A stretch of DNA of 64,000 nucleotides, taken from contig JAOASL010000043.1 of assembly GCA_030158675.1 (NCBI GenBank), forward strand, positions 1-64,000, given 5' to 3'. Below are positions 26,954 through 35,412 of this stretch, in pieces; position 1 is the first letter of the stretch; each line of letters opens with the position of its first letter. The translations under genes and the position numbers were made by a program. The notes beneath the pieces were generated by a model that was not told the origin of the DNA, did no database searches, and saw only the letters and a list, made by a program, of their open reading frames with translations. Source of the DNA: Burkholderiaceae bacterium (GTDB lineage Bacteria; Pseudomonadota; Gammaproteobacteria; Burkholderiales; Burkholderiaceae_D).

Positions 26954-28296
26954 ACATCACGGCTTACGCTCGCCGGCGCGCGACGTTACTGGAGAAAATG
27001 CACGCACTGGGTGGCGGTGTAGCGATCATTTCGACTGCACCGGAGGTCATGCGCAACGCAGACGCCGATTATCCGTACCGGCACGACAGCTATTTTTACT
27101 ACCTGACCGGCTTCCCGGAGCCGGACGCGACCGTGGTGCTGGTCGCCGGCCAGCACGGGAAGAATGATCAGGCATTCCTGTTCTGCCGTGAAAAAAACGA
27201 GGAACGCGAGATCTGGGACGGCTATCGCTACGGCCCGGCAGCCGCGAGGGAGCATTTCGGCTTCGACGCGGCTTTCGCCAGTGACCAGATTGACACCGAT
27301 CTGCCGAAGCTGATCGCGAACGCGCCCGCACTGTTCTATGCGCTGGGCAGCAGCGCCGAGCTGGATGCGCGGATGCAGGGCTGGTTGAACACCGTGCGTG
27401 CGCAAGTGCGCGCCGGTGTGACCGCGCCGTCCGCTGCATTTGACGTGCGCACGATGCTCAATGAAATGCGGCTGGTGAAGGACAAACACGAACTGGACAT
27501 CATGCGCCGTGCCGCCGACATCACGTCAGTGGCGCATGCGCGCGCGATGCGCACATCGAAGCCCGGCCTGCGCGAATATCATCTTGAGGCCGAGCTGCTG
27601 CACGAATTCCGCCGCAACGGCTCGCAATTTCCTGCGTATGGATCCATTGTCGCCGCCGGCCCGAACGCCTGCGTGCTGCACTACCGTGCCGGCGACGCCG
27701 AGCTGCGCGATGGCGACCTGGTGTTGATCGACGCCGGCTGTGAGCTCGACAGCTATGCGTCGGATATCACGCGCACCTTCCCGGTCAACGGCAAATTCAG
27801 CGGCCCGCAGAAGACGCTGTACGAACTGGTGCTTGCTTCGCAACAAGCGGCGATTGCTGCGACCGGACCAGGCCGGCTATTTACCGACGGCCACGACGCC
27901 GCGCTGAATGTACTTGCCCAGGGCATGCTCGACACCGGCCTGCTCGACAAGGACAAAGTCGGCTCGCTCGATGACGTCATCGCCAACGGCAGCTATCGCC
28001 AGTTCTACATGCATCGGACCGGCCACTGGCTAGGCATGGATGTGCATGACGTCGGCGATTACCGCGACCCGTCGGTCTCCGCTACAGAAAAACCCTATCG
28101 TGCGCTAGTGCCTGGGATGGTGCTGACGATCGAGCCGGGCATCTATGTGCGTCCCGCGCCGGGCGTGCCCGAGGCTTACTGGCACATCGGCATCCGCATC
28201 GAGGACGATGCGGTGATCACGCCGGATGGCTGCGAGATCATCACGGACAAAGCGCCGAGAACCGTGGCCGACATCGAAGCGGTGATGCGCGGATAA
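26950..28296 (+). CDS. pepP: Xaa-Pro aminopeptidase
   Basis: Aminopeptidase P of 448 residues that removes N-terminal residues preceding proline. An N-terminal creatinase-like domain (about 1-170) precedes the pita-bread catalytic domain, whose dimetal ligands are seen in IDAGCELDSYASDITRTF, HRTGHWLGMDVHDVG, TIEPGIYV and IRIEDD. The start codon overlaps the murU stop (ATGA). pepP followed by a UbiH-type gene is a common proteobacterial arrangement. Confidence 0.96.
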   Translation: MNITAYARRRATLLEKMHALGGGVAIISTAPEVMRNADADYPYRHDSYFYYLTGFPEPDATVVLVAGQHGKNDQAFLFCREKNEEREIWDGYRYGPAAAREHFGFDAAFASDQIDTDLPKLIANAPALFYALGSSAELDARMQGWLNTVRAQVRAGVTAPSAAFDVRTMLNEMRLVKDKHELDIMRRAADITSVAHARAMRTSKPGLREYHLEAELLHEFRRNGSQFPAYGSIVAAGPNACVLHYRAGDAELRDGDLVLIDAGCELDSYASDITRTFPVNGKFSGPQKTLYELVLASQQAAIAATGPGRLFTDGHDAALNVLAQGMLDTGLLDKDKVGSLDDVIANGSYRQFYMHRTGHWLGMDVHDVGDYRDPSVSATEKPYRALVPGMVLTIEPGIYVRPAPGVPEAYWHIGIRIEDDAVITPDGCEIITDKAPRTVADIEAVMRG

Positions 28297-28299
28297 GCA

Positions 28300-29436
28300 A
28301 TGCCGGAAGCGCGCTTCGATATTGCGATCGCCGGCGGTGGTCCGGTCGGTCTTGCGTTGGCTGCGATGCTAGCCGCGCGCGGCGTTCCCGCCTCAAGGAT
28401 CGCGCTGATCGACGCCAGGCCAGTCGAACTGGCAGCGCAAGACCCGCGTGCGATTGCGCTGTCGTACGGTAGCCGCCAGCTGCTGACGGCTGTAAACGCC
28501 TGGCCGGCAAATGCAACGCCGATCACGCAGATCCATGTTTCCCGGCGCGGCAGCTTTGGCCGCACCCTGATCGATAGCGAAGACTACCGGCTGTCGGCAC
28601 TGGGCTATGTATGTCGCTATGGCGACGTAGTGCAGGCGCTGGCTCACGCTGTGCCGGTGAGCGTTGCGCAATACCGGCCGGCACGCGTGGATGACAGGCG
28701 CGAATACGACGACCGCGTCGCGCTGCAGTTGTCGACCGGCGAAAGTCTGACTGCCAGCCTGGTGGTTCAGGCCGAAGGCGGCGTATTCAGCGATCAGCCG
28801 GCGCGCGCGCTGCAACGCGATTATTCGCAGGTGGCGTTGATTGCGACCGTGCAATCGACCCATGCGCCTCCCGGACGCGCGTTCGAGCGCTTCACCGACG
28901 AGGGACCGCTTGCGTTACTGCCGCAGGATGAAGGCTATTCGATGGTCTGGTGCATGCGACCTGAGCGCGCCACTTCGCTGCTCGCCCTGAACGACGCTGG
29001 CTTTCTCAATGCGCTACAGCAGGCCTTTGGTCAACGTGTCGGACAGTTCACCGGCGTCGGCAAGCGCGATGACTATCCGCTCGGGCTGAATGCCGGACCC
29101 GTCGCTACTGTGCGCACGATCGCTATCGGCAATGCAGCGCAGACACTGCATCCGGTTGCGGGCCAGGGCCTGAATCTGGGACTGCGCGATGCGGCAGTGC
29201 TGGCATCGCTGCTCGCCCGCGCCTGCTCGCCGGACACGCTCACGCGCTTTGAAAGCCAGCGACGCGGCGATCGCGGCACAACGATACGGATCACCGACCT
29301 CATGGCGCGTGTGTTTGCGGGCACCTCGGACGGCTCTTTGCTGCAGTCCGTGCTGGGGCTGTCGCTGGGCGCGATTGATGTCGCGCCGACGGCAAAGCGC
29401 TGGCTGGCTGACCGGATGATGTTCGGATCGCGCTGA
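28300..29436 (+). CDS. ubiH: UbiH/UbiF-family FAD monooxygenase
   Basis: Flavoprotein hydroxylase of 378 residues. The N-terminal dinucleotide fold is IAGGGPVGLALAAML, and the second FAD motif is GNAAQTLHPVAGQGLNLGLRDA, both typical of ubiquinone-ring hydroxylases. Position directly behind pepP (three bases) supports UbiH, but the ring position hydroxylated cannot be read from sequence. A weak hairpin follows the stop. Confidence 0.87.
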   Translation: MPEARFDIAIAGGGPVGLALAAMLAARGVPASRIALIDARPVELAAQDPRAIALSYGSRQLLTAVNAWPANATPITQIHVSRRGSFGRTLIDSEDYRLSALGYVCRYGDVVQALAHAVPVSVAQYRPARVDDRREYDDRVALQLSTGESLTASLVVQAEGGVFSDQPARALQRDYSQVALIATVQSTHAPPGRAFERFTDEGPLALLPQDEGYSMVWCMRPERATSLLALNDAGFLNALQQAFGQRVGQFTGVGKRDDYPLGLNAGPVATVRTIAIGNAAQTLHPVAGQGLNLGLRDAAVLASLLARACSPDTLTRFESQRRGDRGTTIRITDLMARVFAGTSDGSLLQSVLGLSLGAIDVAPTAKRWLADRMMFGSR

Positions 29437-29446
29437 CGCACTTGTG

Positions 29447-29463
29447 CAAGGCTAAATGCCTTG
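29447..29463 (+). terminator. Weak hairpin after ubiH
   Basis: CAAGGC and GCCTTG form a six-base stem with loop TAAAT, ten bases after the ubiH stop. There is no T-run, so it is at best a weak terminator. Confidence 0.25.
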
Positions 29464-29586
29464 TCAGATCAAACCCACTTACGTTGTCCACATCTGAGCG
29501 AACGTCGGCTACCCCTGCGACGCTGAGTGGCTGTGTATTGAAAAGGCGACGCGCCAATCAGGCAAGGTGACGGTAACGAAGCACCT

Positions 29587-29618
29587 AAAAAAAACGGGCG
29601 CATCACTGCGCCCGTTTT
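29587..29618 (-). terminator. Terminator of the transhydrogenase operon
   Basis: ACGGGCGC/GCGCCCGT form an eight-base GC-rich stem with loop ATCACT. On the minus strand it is followed by eight T residues. It lies 20 bases past the pntB stop and is a clear intrinsic terminator; the flanking A/T tracts make it usable from the other side too. Confidence 0.85.
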
Positions 29619-29637
29619 CGCTGGCTGAAGAGCTCGC

Positions 29638-31083
29638 TTATTCGACGGCTTTCACCATGTCTTCAATGACCTTCTTCGCATCGCCGAACACCATCATGGT
29701 CTTGTCCATGTAGAACAGCTCGTTGTCCAGGCCCGCGTAGCCGGCGGCCATCGAGCGCTTGTTGACGATGATGGTCTTGGCCTTATAGGCCTCGAGAATC
29801 GGCATGCCGGCGATCGGCGACTTCGGATCTTTCGCGGCCGGGTTGACGACATCGTTCGCGCCGAGCACCAGCACCACGTCGGCCTGGCCAAACTCGCTGT
29901 TGATGTCCTCCATCTCGAACACCTGGTCGTACGGCACTTCGGCCTCGGCCAGCAGCACGTTCATGTGGCCTGGCATACGGCCCGCCACCGGGTGGATCGC
30001 ATACTTCACGGTCACGCCTTTGTGCGTCAGCTTCTCGGTCAGCTCTTTCAGCGCATGCTGTGCACGTGCAACAGCGAGGCCATAACCCGGGACAATGATC
30101 ACGGTCTCGGCATTACCCATCAGGAAAGACGCGTCGTCAGCCGAACCGGATTTCACGTTGCGCTGCTGCTGCGCGCCGCCAGCAGCAGCAGCGGCCTCAC
30201 CGCCGAAACCACCGAGGATCACGTTGAAGAACGAGCGGTTCATCGCCTTGCACATGATGTACGACAGGATCGCACCGGACGAACCCACCAGCGAACCCGC
30301 GATGATCAGCATCGAGTTGTTCAGCGAGAAGCCGATACCTGCTGCCGCCCAGCCCGAATAGCTGTTCAGCATCGACACCACCACCGGCATGTCCGCGCCA
30401 CCGATCGGGATGATGATCAACACGCCGAGCACGAAAGCCACGGCCGTCATTACCAGGAACGGTGTCCAGGCAGGCTCGGCGCCTTCAGCTCCGACGAACA
30501 GGATCCCGGCGGCGACCATCACGATCGCCAGCAGCAGGTTGACCAGGTGCTGGCCCTTGAACACGACCGGCGCGCCCTGGAACAAGCGGAATTTGTACTT
30601 GCCGGCGAGCTTGCCGAAAGCAATCACAGATCCGGAGAAAGTGATTGCGCCGACGAAGGTACCGATGAAGAGTTCAATGCGATTACCCAGCGGAATGGCC
30701 TCGCCCGACAGCGCAACAATATTGAAGGCCTTCGGCTCGGAGACCGCAGCTACCGCGATGCAGACAGCTGCCAGACCAATCAGCGAGTGCATAGCCGCGA
30801 CCAGTTCCGGCATCTTGGTCATTTCAACGCGCTTGGCCAGCATCGCACCAATGCCGCCGCCGACGATGACACCGCCGACCAGCAGGCCGAAACCGCCGGC
30901 ACTGGTCGCTTCGGACTGAAGCTTGACGATCAGGGCGATCGTGGTGAGTGCCGCGATCGCCATGCCGGCCATGCCGAAGGCGTTGCCGCGACGCGCAGTG
31001 GCCGGGTGCGACAGGCCTTTCAAGGCCTGGATAAAGCAGACCGACGCAATCAGGTACAGCAGGGTGACGAGATTCATGCTCAT
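29638..31083 (-). CDS. pntB: NAD(P) transhydrogenase beta subunit
   Basis: Protein of 481 residues: nine or so membrane helices (about 1-260) and the NADP(H)-binding domain III (about 300-481) with GYGLAVARAQHAL and the MAAGYAGLDNELFY lid region. With PntAa and PntAb it couples proton entry to hydride transfer from NADH to NADP, supplying NADPH. The start at 31083 follows GGAAGGGG and lies four bases after the pntAb stop. The terminator at 29587-29618 follows. Confidence 0.97.
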   Translation of the reverse strand: MSMNLVTLLYLIASVCFIQALKGLSHPATARRGNAFGMAGMAIAALTTIALIVKLQSEATSAGGFGLLVGGVIVGGGIGAMLAKRVEMTKMPELVAAMHSLIGLAAVCIAVAAVSEPKAFNIVALSGEAIPLGNRIELFIGTFVGAITFSGSVIAFGKLAGKYKFRLFQGAPVVFKGQHLVNLLLAIVMVAAGILFVGAEGAEPAWTPFLVMTAVAFVLGVLIIIPIGGADMPVVVSMLNSYSGWAAAGIGFSLNNSMLIIAGSLVGSSGAILSYIMCKAMNRSFFNVILGGFGGEAAAAAGGAQQQRNVKSGSADDASFLMGNAETVIIVPGYGLAVARAQHALKELTEKLTHKGVTVKYAIHPVAGRMPGHMNVLLAEAEVPYDQVFEMEDINSEFGQADVVLVLGANDVVNPAAKDPKSPIAGMPILEAYKAKTIIVNKRSMAAGYAGLDNELFYMDKTMMVFGDAKKVIEDMVKAVE

Positions 31084-31087
31084 GTTG

Positions 31088-31402
31088 TTATGCCCCTTCC
31101 TTCTTTGCGGGTGCTCTGTCTTTTTTCTTGAACATCTCCAGCATGCGCTGGGTGACAAGGAATCCGCCGAACACGTTCACCGCCGCCAGGGCAACGGCCA
31201 GCGTGCCCATGACCTGGCCGACCAGACCTTCGGTCAGCGCGGCCGCGAGCATCGCACCGACGATGATGATCGCCGAGATCGCGTTGGTCACTGCCATCAG
31301 CGGCGTATGCAGCGCGGGCGTGACGGTCCAGACGACGTGATAGCCGACGTAAATCGCCAGCACGAAAATGATCAGGTTTGTAATGGTGTGGCTGACTTCC
31401 AT
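31088..31402 (-). CDS. pntAb: NAD(P) transhydrogenase alpha subunit, membrane part
   Basis: Protein of 104 residues with three membrane helices, equal to the C-terminal membrane domain of PntA. In this organism PntA is split in two, as in Rhodospirillum and other alpha- and betaproteobacteria. It has an AGAGGA ribosome-binding site. It is separated from pntAa by panD and from pntB by only four bases. Confidence 0.95.
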   Translation of the reverse strand: MEVSHTITNLIIFVLAIYVGYHVVWTVTPALHTPLMAVTNAISAIIIVGAMLAAALTEGLVGQVMGTLAVALAAVNVFGGFLVTQRMLEMFKKKDRAPAKKEGA

Positions 31403-31417
31403 GGTGTCCTCTGGTTG

Positions 31418-31449
31418 TTAGCTTAACTTTTAGCTTAACTCTTAGCTTA
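31418..31449 (-). repeat. 12-bp tandem repeat giving three in-frame stops
   Basis: On the minus strand the unit TAAGCTAAgAGT occurs twice in full and once as TAAGCTAA. The period of 12 keeps the frame, so panD ends in a TAA (31449-31447) and meets two further in-frame TAA codons at 12 and 24 bases. The repeat fills the gap before the pntAb ribosome-binding site. Confidence 0.8.
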
Positions 31450-31806
31450 TTTTTTCAGGCCGGTGATGCTGTTCTTCTCGTCAACGAAGACGATCTTCGG
31501 TTTGTACTCGGCGACTTCGGCGTCCGTCATCGGCGCATACGTGCAGATGATCAGCAGGTCGCCGAGATGCGCAAGACGAGCCGCAGCGCCGTTGAGCGAA
31601 ATTTCGCCGCTACCGCGCTTGCCCTTGATTGCATAAGTCGAGAAACGCTCACCGTTATTGACGTTGTACAGCTCGATCTTCTCGAATTCGCGGATGTCGG
31701 CCGCTTCGAGCAGGTCTTCATCGATCCCGCACGATCCCTCGTAGTTGAGGTCGCACTGGGTTACCGTCGCGCGATGGATCTTCGCGCGCAGCATGATTCG
31801 TTGCAT
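31447..31806 (-). CDS. panD: L-aspartate 1-decarboxylase
   Basis: Pyruvoyl-type decarboxylase of 119 residues that makes beta-alanine for pantothenate and CoA. The self-processing site is Gly-Ser in NYEGSCGID (about residues 24-25), where the serine becomes the pyruvoyl group. [16 protein letters not shown] at the N-terminus and [16 protein letters not shown] are family blocks. It sits on the same strand between pntAa (54 bases) and pntAb (44 bases), an unexpected place for a CoA gene. Confidence 0.96.
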   Translation of the reverse strand: MQRIMLRAKIHRATVTQCDLNYEGSCGIDEDLLEAADIREFEKIELYNVNNGERFSTYAIKGKRGSGEISLNGAAARLAHLGDLLIICTYAPMTDAEVAEYKPKIVFVDEKNSITGLKK

Positions 31807-31860
31807 GATTACTCCCGGAACTGAACAGGTCGGCGCCGACGGCGCTCGACCCGAAAAACT

Positions 31861-32976
31861 TTACTTGCGCAGCACTTCGCCGCCATGGCAAACGAGGGTT
31901 GCGGCGACGATCTCGTCGCTGCGGTCGATCGCCAGATTCGCTTCCTTGTCGATGATCAGCTTCATGAAGTCGATCACGTTGCGTGCATACAGTGCCGACG
32001 CGTCTGCAGCGCACAGCGCCGGCAGATTTGCCTCACCGATGATGTTCACGCCATGCTTGACGACGGTCTTGCCGAGTTCGGACAGCACGCAGTTGCCGCC
32101 TTGCTCGACGGCCATGTCAACGATCACTGAGCCCGGCTTCATCGCTTTCACGGTGTCTTCGCTGATCAGTATCGGTGCCTTGCGGCCCGGGATCAACGCG
32201 GTGGTGATGATGATATCGGCCTGCTTCGCACGCTCGTGCACCAGCGCCGCCTGACGTTTCATCCACGCTTCCGGCATCGGGCGCGCATAGCCGCCAGCAC
32301 CCTTGGCGATCTCACGCTCTTCGTCGGTCTCGTACGGCACGTCGATGAACTTCGCGCCGAGCGACTCGACCTGCTCTTTCACCGGCGGACGCACGTCCGA
32401 CGCTTCGATCACAGCGCCCAGGCGCTTCGCCGTTGCAATGGCCTGCAGGCCAGCCACGCCGACGCCCATGATCAGCACGCGCGCCGCTTTCACGGTACCG
32501 GCGGCCGTCATCAGCATCGGCATGAAGCGCTGATAGGTATTGGCGGCCATCAGCACGGCCTTGTAGCCGGCGATGTTGGCCTGTGACGACAGCACATCCA
32601 TCGATTGCGCGCGCGTGATGCGCGGCGCGGCTTCGAGCGCAAAGGCGCTCAGGCCGGTCGATGCCATGGCAGCGACGCCTTCAGCATCAAACGGATTGAG
32701 CATGCCGATCAGCACAGCACCTTGCTTCATGTGCGCGCGCTCGTCAGCCGACGGGGCGCGAACCTTCAGCACCATCTCGCTGGCAAACGCATCTGCGGCC
32801 GAACCGATTTGCGCACCTGCTGCGGCGAATGCCTCGTCGGGAATGCTTGCGGATACGCCGGCGCCAGACTGGACGGTCACCTGATGCCTGGCAGCGATCA
32901 GTTTCTTGACGGTTTCGGGAGTCGCGGCGACACGCGTTTCTCCCGGGCGGGTCTCGGCTGGAATGCCGATTTTCAT
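31861..32976 (-). CDS. pntAa: NAD(P) transhydrogenase alpha subunit, NAD-binding part
   Basis: Protein of 371 residues forming the soluble NAD(H)-binding domain I. It opens with IGIPAETRPGETRVAATPET, as in the alanine dehydrogenase/PntA family, and the Rossmann motif is MGVGVAGLQAIATAKRLGA. The start at 32976 has a GGAG ribosome-binding site eight bases upstream. It leads the pntAa-panD-pntAb-pntB run. Alanine dehydrogenase is excluded by context and by the PntA-type DVRPPVKEQVESLGAKF. Confidence 0.96.
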   Translation of the reverse strand: MKIGIPAETRPGETRVAATPETVKKLIAARHQVTVQSGAGVSASIPDEAFAAAGAQIGSAADAFASEMVLKVRAPSADERAHMKQGAVLIGMLNPFDAEGVAAMASTGLSAFALEAAPRITRAQSMDVLSSQANIAGYKAVLMAANTYQRFMPMLMTAAGTVKAARVLIMGVGVAGLQAIATAKRLGAVIEASDVRPPVKEQVESLGAKFIDVPYETDEEREIAKGAGGYARPMPEAWMKRQAALVHERAKQADIIITTALIPGRKAPILISEDTVKAMKPGSVIVDMAVEQGGNCVLSELGKTVVKHGVNIIGEANLPALCAADASALYARNVIDFMKLIIDKEANLAIDRSDEIVAATLVCHGGEVLRK

Positions 32977-33239
32977 GGCGTTCTCCAAAATAAAAATTTC
33001 GCCCGCATCTTACACGCAATTGACGCGTATTGATGCCAAGACTACACGTTTGATTTTCGGCAAGCGGGGTTTTACCTGATTATCAGAATTTCAATTTTTT
33101 TGACGAAGTGGCGAAAGATCCCGCGTTCAAAAAGCCATCGCAACGCATGCCGGATTTGCGCTCGCTCCCGGCCGTCGCTGCCGGCGATCAGCGGCTTCAT
33201 GCTGGCCTGCGGGTAAAATGCCGTCTTTCGAAGAAAACC

Positions 33240-33725
33240 ATGTCTATCATCTGGAAACCCTCTGTCACCGTCGCCGCCATCATCGAGCACGACCGCAAGT
33301 TCCTGCTGGTCGAGGAAGAGACCAGTGACGGCATCCGTTTCAACCAGCCGGCCGGGCATCTGGATCCGGCTGAATCCCTGATCGAGGCCGTCAGCCGCGA
33401 AGCGCTCGAAGAGACCGCCCATGAATTCCTGCCGGATGCACTGGTCGGCGTCTATATGTCGCGCTATCTGTCCAACCGCTCGGGCGATGATGTCACCTAT
33501 CTGCGCTTCGCTTTCTGTGGCCAGGTAGGCGCACAGCACGACCGACCGCTCGACGAGGGCATCCTGCGCGCGGTCTGGATGTCATATAACGAACTGCTTG
33601 CCTGCCGTGAAAAGCACCGCAGTCCGCTGGTTCTGCAGTGCGTCGACGACTATCTGGCAGGCAAGCGCAGCCCGCTGTCTGTCATTTATACCCATCCCAG
33701 CGTGACATCCGGCCAGCATGCGTAA
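33240..33725 (+). CDS. nudJ: Nudix hydrolase NudJ
   Basis: Protein of 161 residues. The Nudix box is complete (G-x5-E-x7-REALEET from GHLDPAE), binding Mg for pyrophosphate hydrolysis. NudJ in E. coli dephosphorylates thiamine pyrophosphate pyrimidine precursors and nucleoside triphosphates; substrate here is inferred from the conserved nudJ-mnmA pairing. Its 3' end overlaps mnmA by eight bases. TAAAAT at 33214-33219 may be its -10. Confidence 0.88.
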   Translation: MSIIWKPSVTVAAIIEHDRKFLLVEEETSDGIRFNQPAGHLDPAESLIEAVSREALEETAHEFLPDALVGVYMSRYLSNRSGDDVTYLRFAFCGQVGAQHDRPLDEGILRAVWMSYNELLACREKHRSPLVLQCVDDYLAGKRSPLSVIYTHPSVTSGQHA

Positions 33726-34824
33726 ACAAAGAGTCGTGCTGGGAATGTCGGGCGGGGTGGACTCCTCGGTCGCTGCCTGGCTACTGAAGCAACAAGGCTA
33801 TGAAGTCATCGGCCTGTTCATGAAGAACTGGGAAGATGATGACAACGATGCGTACTGCTCGACCCGGCAGGACTGGATCGATGCGGTCAGCGTGGCCGAC
33901 GTGGTCGGGGTCGACATCGAAGCGGTCAACTTTTCGTCTGAATACAAGGATCGGGTATTCGCCGAATTCCTGCGAGAGTATGAGGCGGGACGTACGCCCA
34001 ATCCGGACGTGCTGTGCAATGCAGAGATCAAGTTCAAGGCCTTCCTCGACCACGCAATGCAGCTGGGCGCCGACAAAATCGCCACCGGCCACTATGCGCG
34101 CGTGCGCGAGCGCGGCGGCTGCTTCGAGCTGCTGAAGGCCATCGATGCCAGCAAGGACCAGAGTTATTTCCTGCACCGGCTGAATCAGGCACAGCTGTCG
34201 CACACGCTGTTCCCGCTGGGCGAGCTGCACAAGACCGAGATCCGCCGCATCGCTGAAGAGCTGAAGCTGCCGAATGCGGCGAAGAAAGACTCGACCGGCA
34301 TCTGCTTCATTGGCGAACGTCCGTTCCGTGAATTCCTGAACCGCTACCTGTCATTCCGTCCCGGGCCAATGAAGACGCCAGACGACGAAGTGGTCGGCGA
34401 ACATGTCGGGCTGTCGTTTTACACGCTCGGGCAGCGCAAAGGCATCGGCCTGGGCGGCAGCAAGCATCATCGCAGCGACGACGGCAACCATGCGCCCTGG
34501 TATGTCGCACGCAAGGATGTCGCTACCAATACCCTGAGTGTGGTGCAGGGACATGACCACCCCTGGCTGCTGTCTGCCGCACTGACCGCCGGCCAAGTCA
34601 GCTGGACTGCCGGAGAGCCGCCGATGAATGGTGTCCTGCATGCGAAGACGCGCTATCGGCAAGCGGATGTTCCCTGCAGCTTTCAGGTACGGGACAATGG
34701 CCATTTTGACTTGCATTTCGAACAAGCTCAGTGGGCGGTCACTCCGGGGCAATCGGCGGTGCTGTATGACGGTGAGGTCTGCTTAGGCGGCGGCATCATC
34801 GAACGGGCGGATACCGCCGACTAA
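33718..34824 (+). CDS. mnmA: tRNA 2-thiouridylase MnmA
   Basis: Protein of 368 residues that thiolates U34 of tRNA-Lys, -Glu and -Gln with sulfur relayed from IscS. The PP-loop is [15 protein letters not shown], the catalytic cysteines appear in [12 protein letters not shown] and [12 protein letters not shown], and ASKDQSYFL is a family block. It starts inside nudJ. A strong terminator follows 33 bases after its stop. Confidence 0.98.
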   Translation: MRKQRVVLGMSGGVDSSVAAWLLKQQGYEVIGLFMKNWEDDDNDAYCSTRQDWIDAVSVADVVGVDIEAVNFSSEYKDRVFAEFLREYEAGRTPNPDVLCNAEIKFKAFLDHAMQLGADKIATGHYARVRERGGCFELLKAIDASKDQSYFLHRLNQAQLSHTLFPLGELHKTEIRRIAEELKLPNAAKKDSTGICFIGERPFREFLNRYLSFRPGPMKTPDDEVVGEHVGLSFYTLGQRKGIGLGGSKHHRSDDGNHAPWYVARKDVATNTLSVVQGHDHPWLLSAALTAGQVSWTAGEPPMNGVLHAKTRYRQADVPCSFQVRDNGHFDLHFEQAQWAVTPGQSAVLYDGEVCLGGGIIERADTAD

Positions 34825-34856
34825 AATTGCTTCTACTGTAGCGGACCGATTATCAG

Positions 34857-34888
34857 ACGCCGCCCCGAACCCGGGCGGCGTTTTTTTT
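34857..34888 (+). terminator. Terminator of nudJ-mnmA
   Basis: ACGCCGCCC and GGGCGGCGT form a nine-base GC-rich stem with a seven-base loop, followed by eight T residues. A textbook intrinsic terminator that separates mnmA from the iron module. Confidence 0.9.
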
Positions 34889-34930
34889 CGCAAGGATGGA
34901 TGACTTTCCTTCCTCACGACAAAAAAACGC

Positions 34931-34959
34931 TTGCAATCATCGCCGGCTTCGCGAATAAT
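34931..34959 (+). promoter_or_regulatory. Promoter of the iron module
   Basis: TTGCAA (34931-34936) and AATAAT (34954-34959) are spaced by exactly 17 bases, a good sigma70-type promoter. Transcription would start near 34966, giving a short leader before hemP at 34993. Confidence 0.6.
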
Positions 34960-34978
34960 CTAAACAAGAATTGTTCGC
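34951..34978. promoter_or_regulatory. Imperfect palindrome over the -10, candidate Fur operator
   Basis: GCGAATAAT at the left is mirrored by ATTGTTCGC at the right with one mismatch, centred on the transcription start. Its place over the -10 of an iron-acquisition operon suggests a repressor site. It is AT-rich like a Fur box but does not match the 19-base Fur consensus closely. Confidence 0.4.
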
Positions 34979-34992
34979 ATTTACAAAACCCC

Positions 34993-35166
34993 ATGATCTC
35001 GTCCACCCAGCAAGCGCCGCAAGCCGAAACCGATAAGCCTTCGGAGACAGGGCGCGTCCGGCTGCAGGATCTGCTGCAGCAGCAGCGAGAAATCGAGATC
35101 GACCATGGCGGCAAGATTTACCGGCTGCGGTTGACGCAGGCAAATAAATTGATCCTGACTGCATGA
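34993..35166 (+). CDS. hemP: Hemin uptake protein HemP
   Basis: Small protein of 57 residues. The C-terminal half carries the HemP signature GGKIYRLRLTQANKLILTA. HemP proteins accompany heme or siderophore uptake genes; in Burkholderia the family member is a regulator of heme uptake genes. The start at 34993 is 30 bases past the inferred transcription start. bfd follows 16 bases later. Confidence 0.9.
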   Translation: MISSTQQAPQAETDKPSETGRVRLQDLLQQQREIEIDHGGKIYRLRLTQANKLILTA

Positions 35167-35182
35167 ACTGAAGGCGACCCCG

Positions 35183-35392
35183 ATGATTGTCTGCATTTGC
35201 CATAACGTCTCCGACAAAACGATCCGCCAGGCACTGGAAAATGGTGCGGGATCGATGCATGAGATCCGCGCGCAGCTGGGAGTCGGCAGCTGCTGCGGCA
35301 AATGCAATGCCTTCGCCAAGACCCTGATACGCGCCCATGTCGAAGAAAGCGGCTGCCAGGCGACCGAACTGCGCCGCATCCTGGCCGCCTGA
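35183..35392 (+). CDS. bfd: Bacterioferritin-associated ferredoxin
   Basis: Protein of 69 residues of the BFD-like [2Fe-2S] family. Four cysteines lie in the expected C-x-C (residues 4 and 6) and SCCGKC patterns. Bfd reduces the heme of bacterioferritin so that stored iron is released; bfr lies 6 kb downstream at the end of the same module. AAGGCGA precedes the start. It is followed by tonB. Confidence 0.94.
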   Translation: MIVCICHNVSDKTIRQALENGAGSMHEIRAQLGVGSCCGKCNAFAKTLIRAHVEESGCQATELRRILAA

Positions 35393-35412
35393 TATCGACA
35401 TCATTTGCAAGC

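Noticed and set aside
29965..31131. Plus-strand frame opposite pntB
   Set aside because: His/Arg/Asp-rich shadow of the membrane protein gene pntB.
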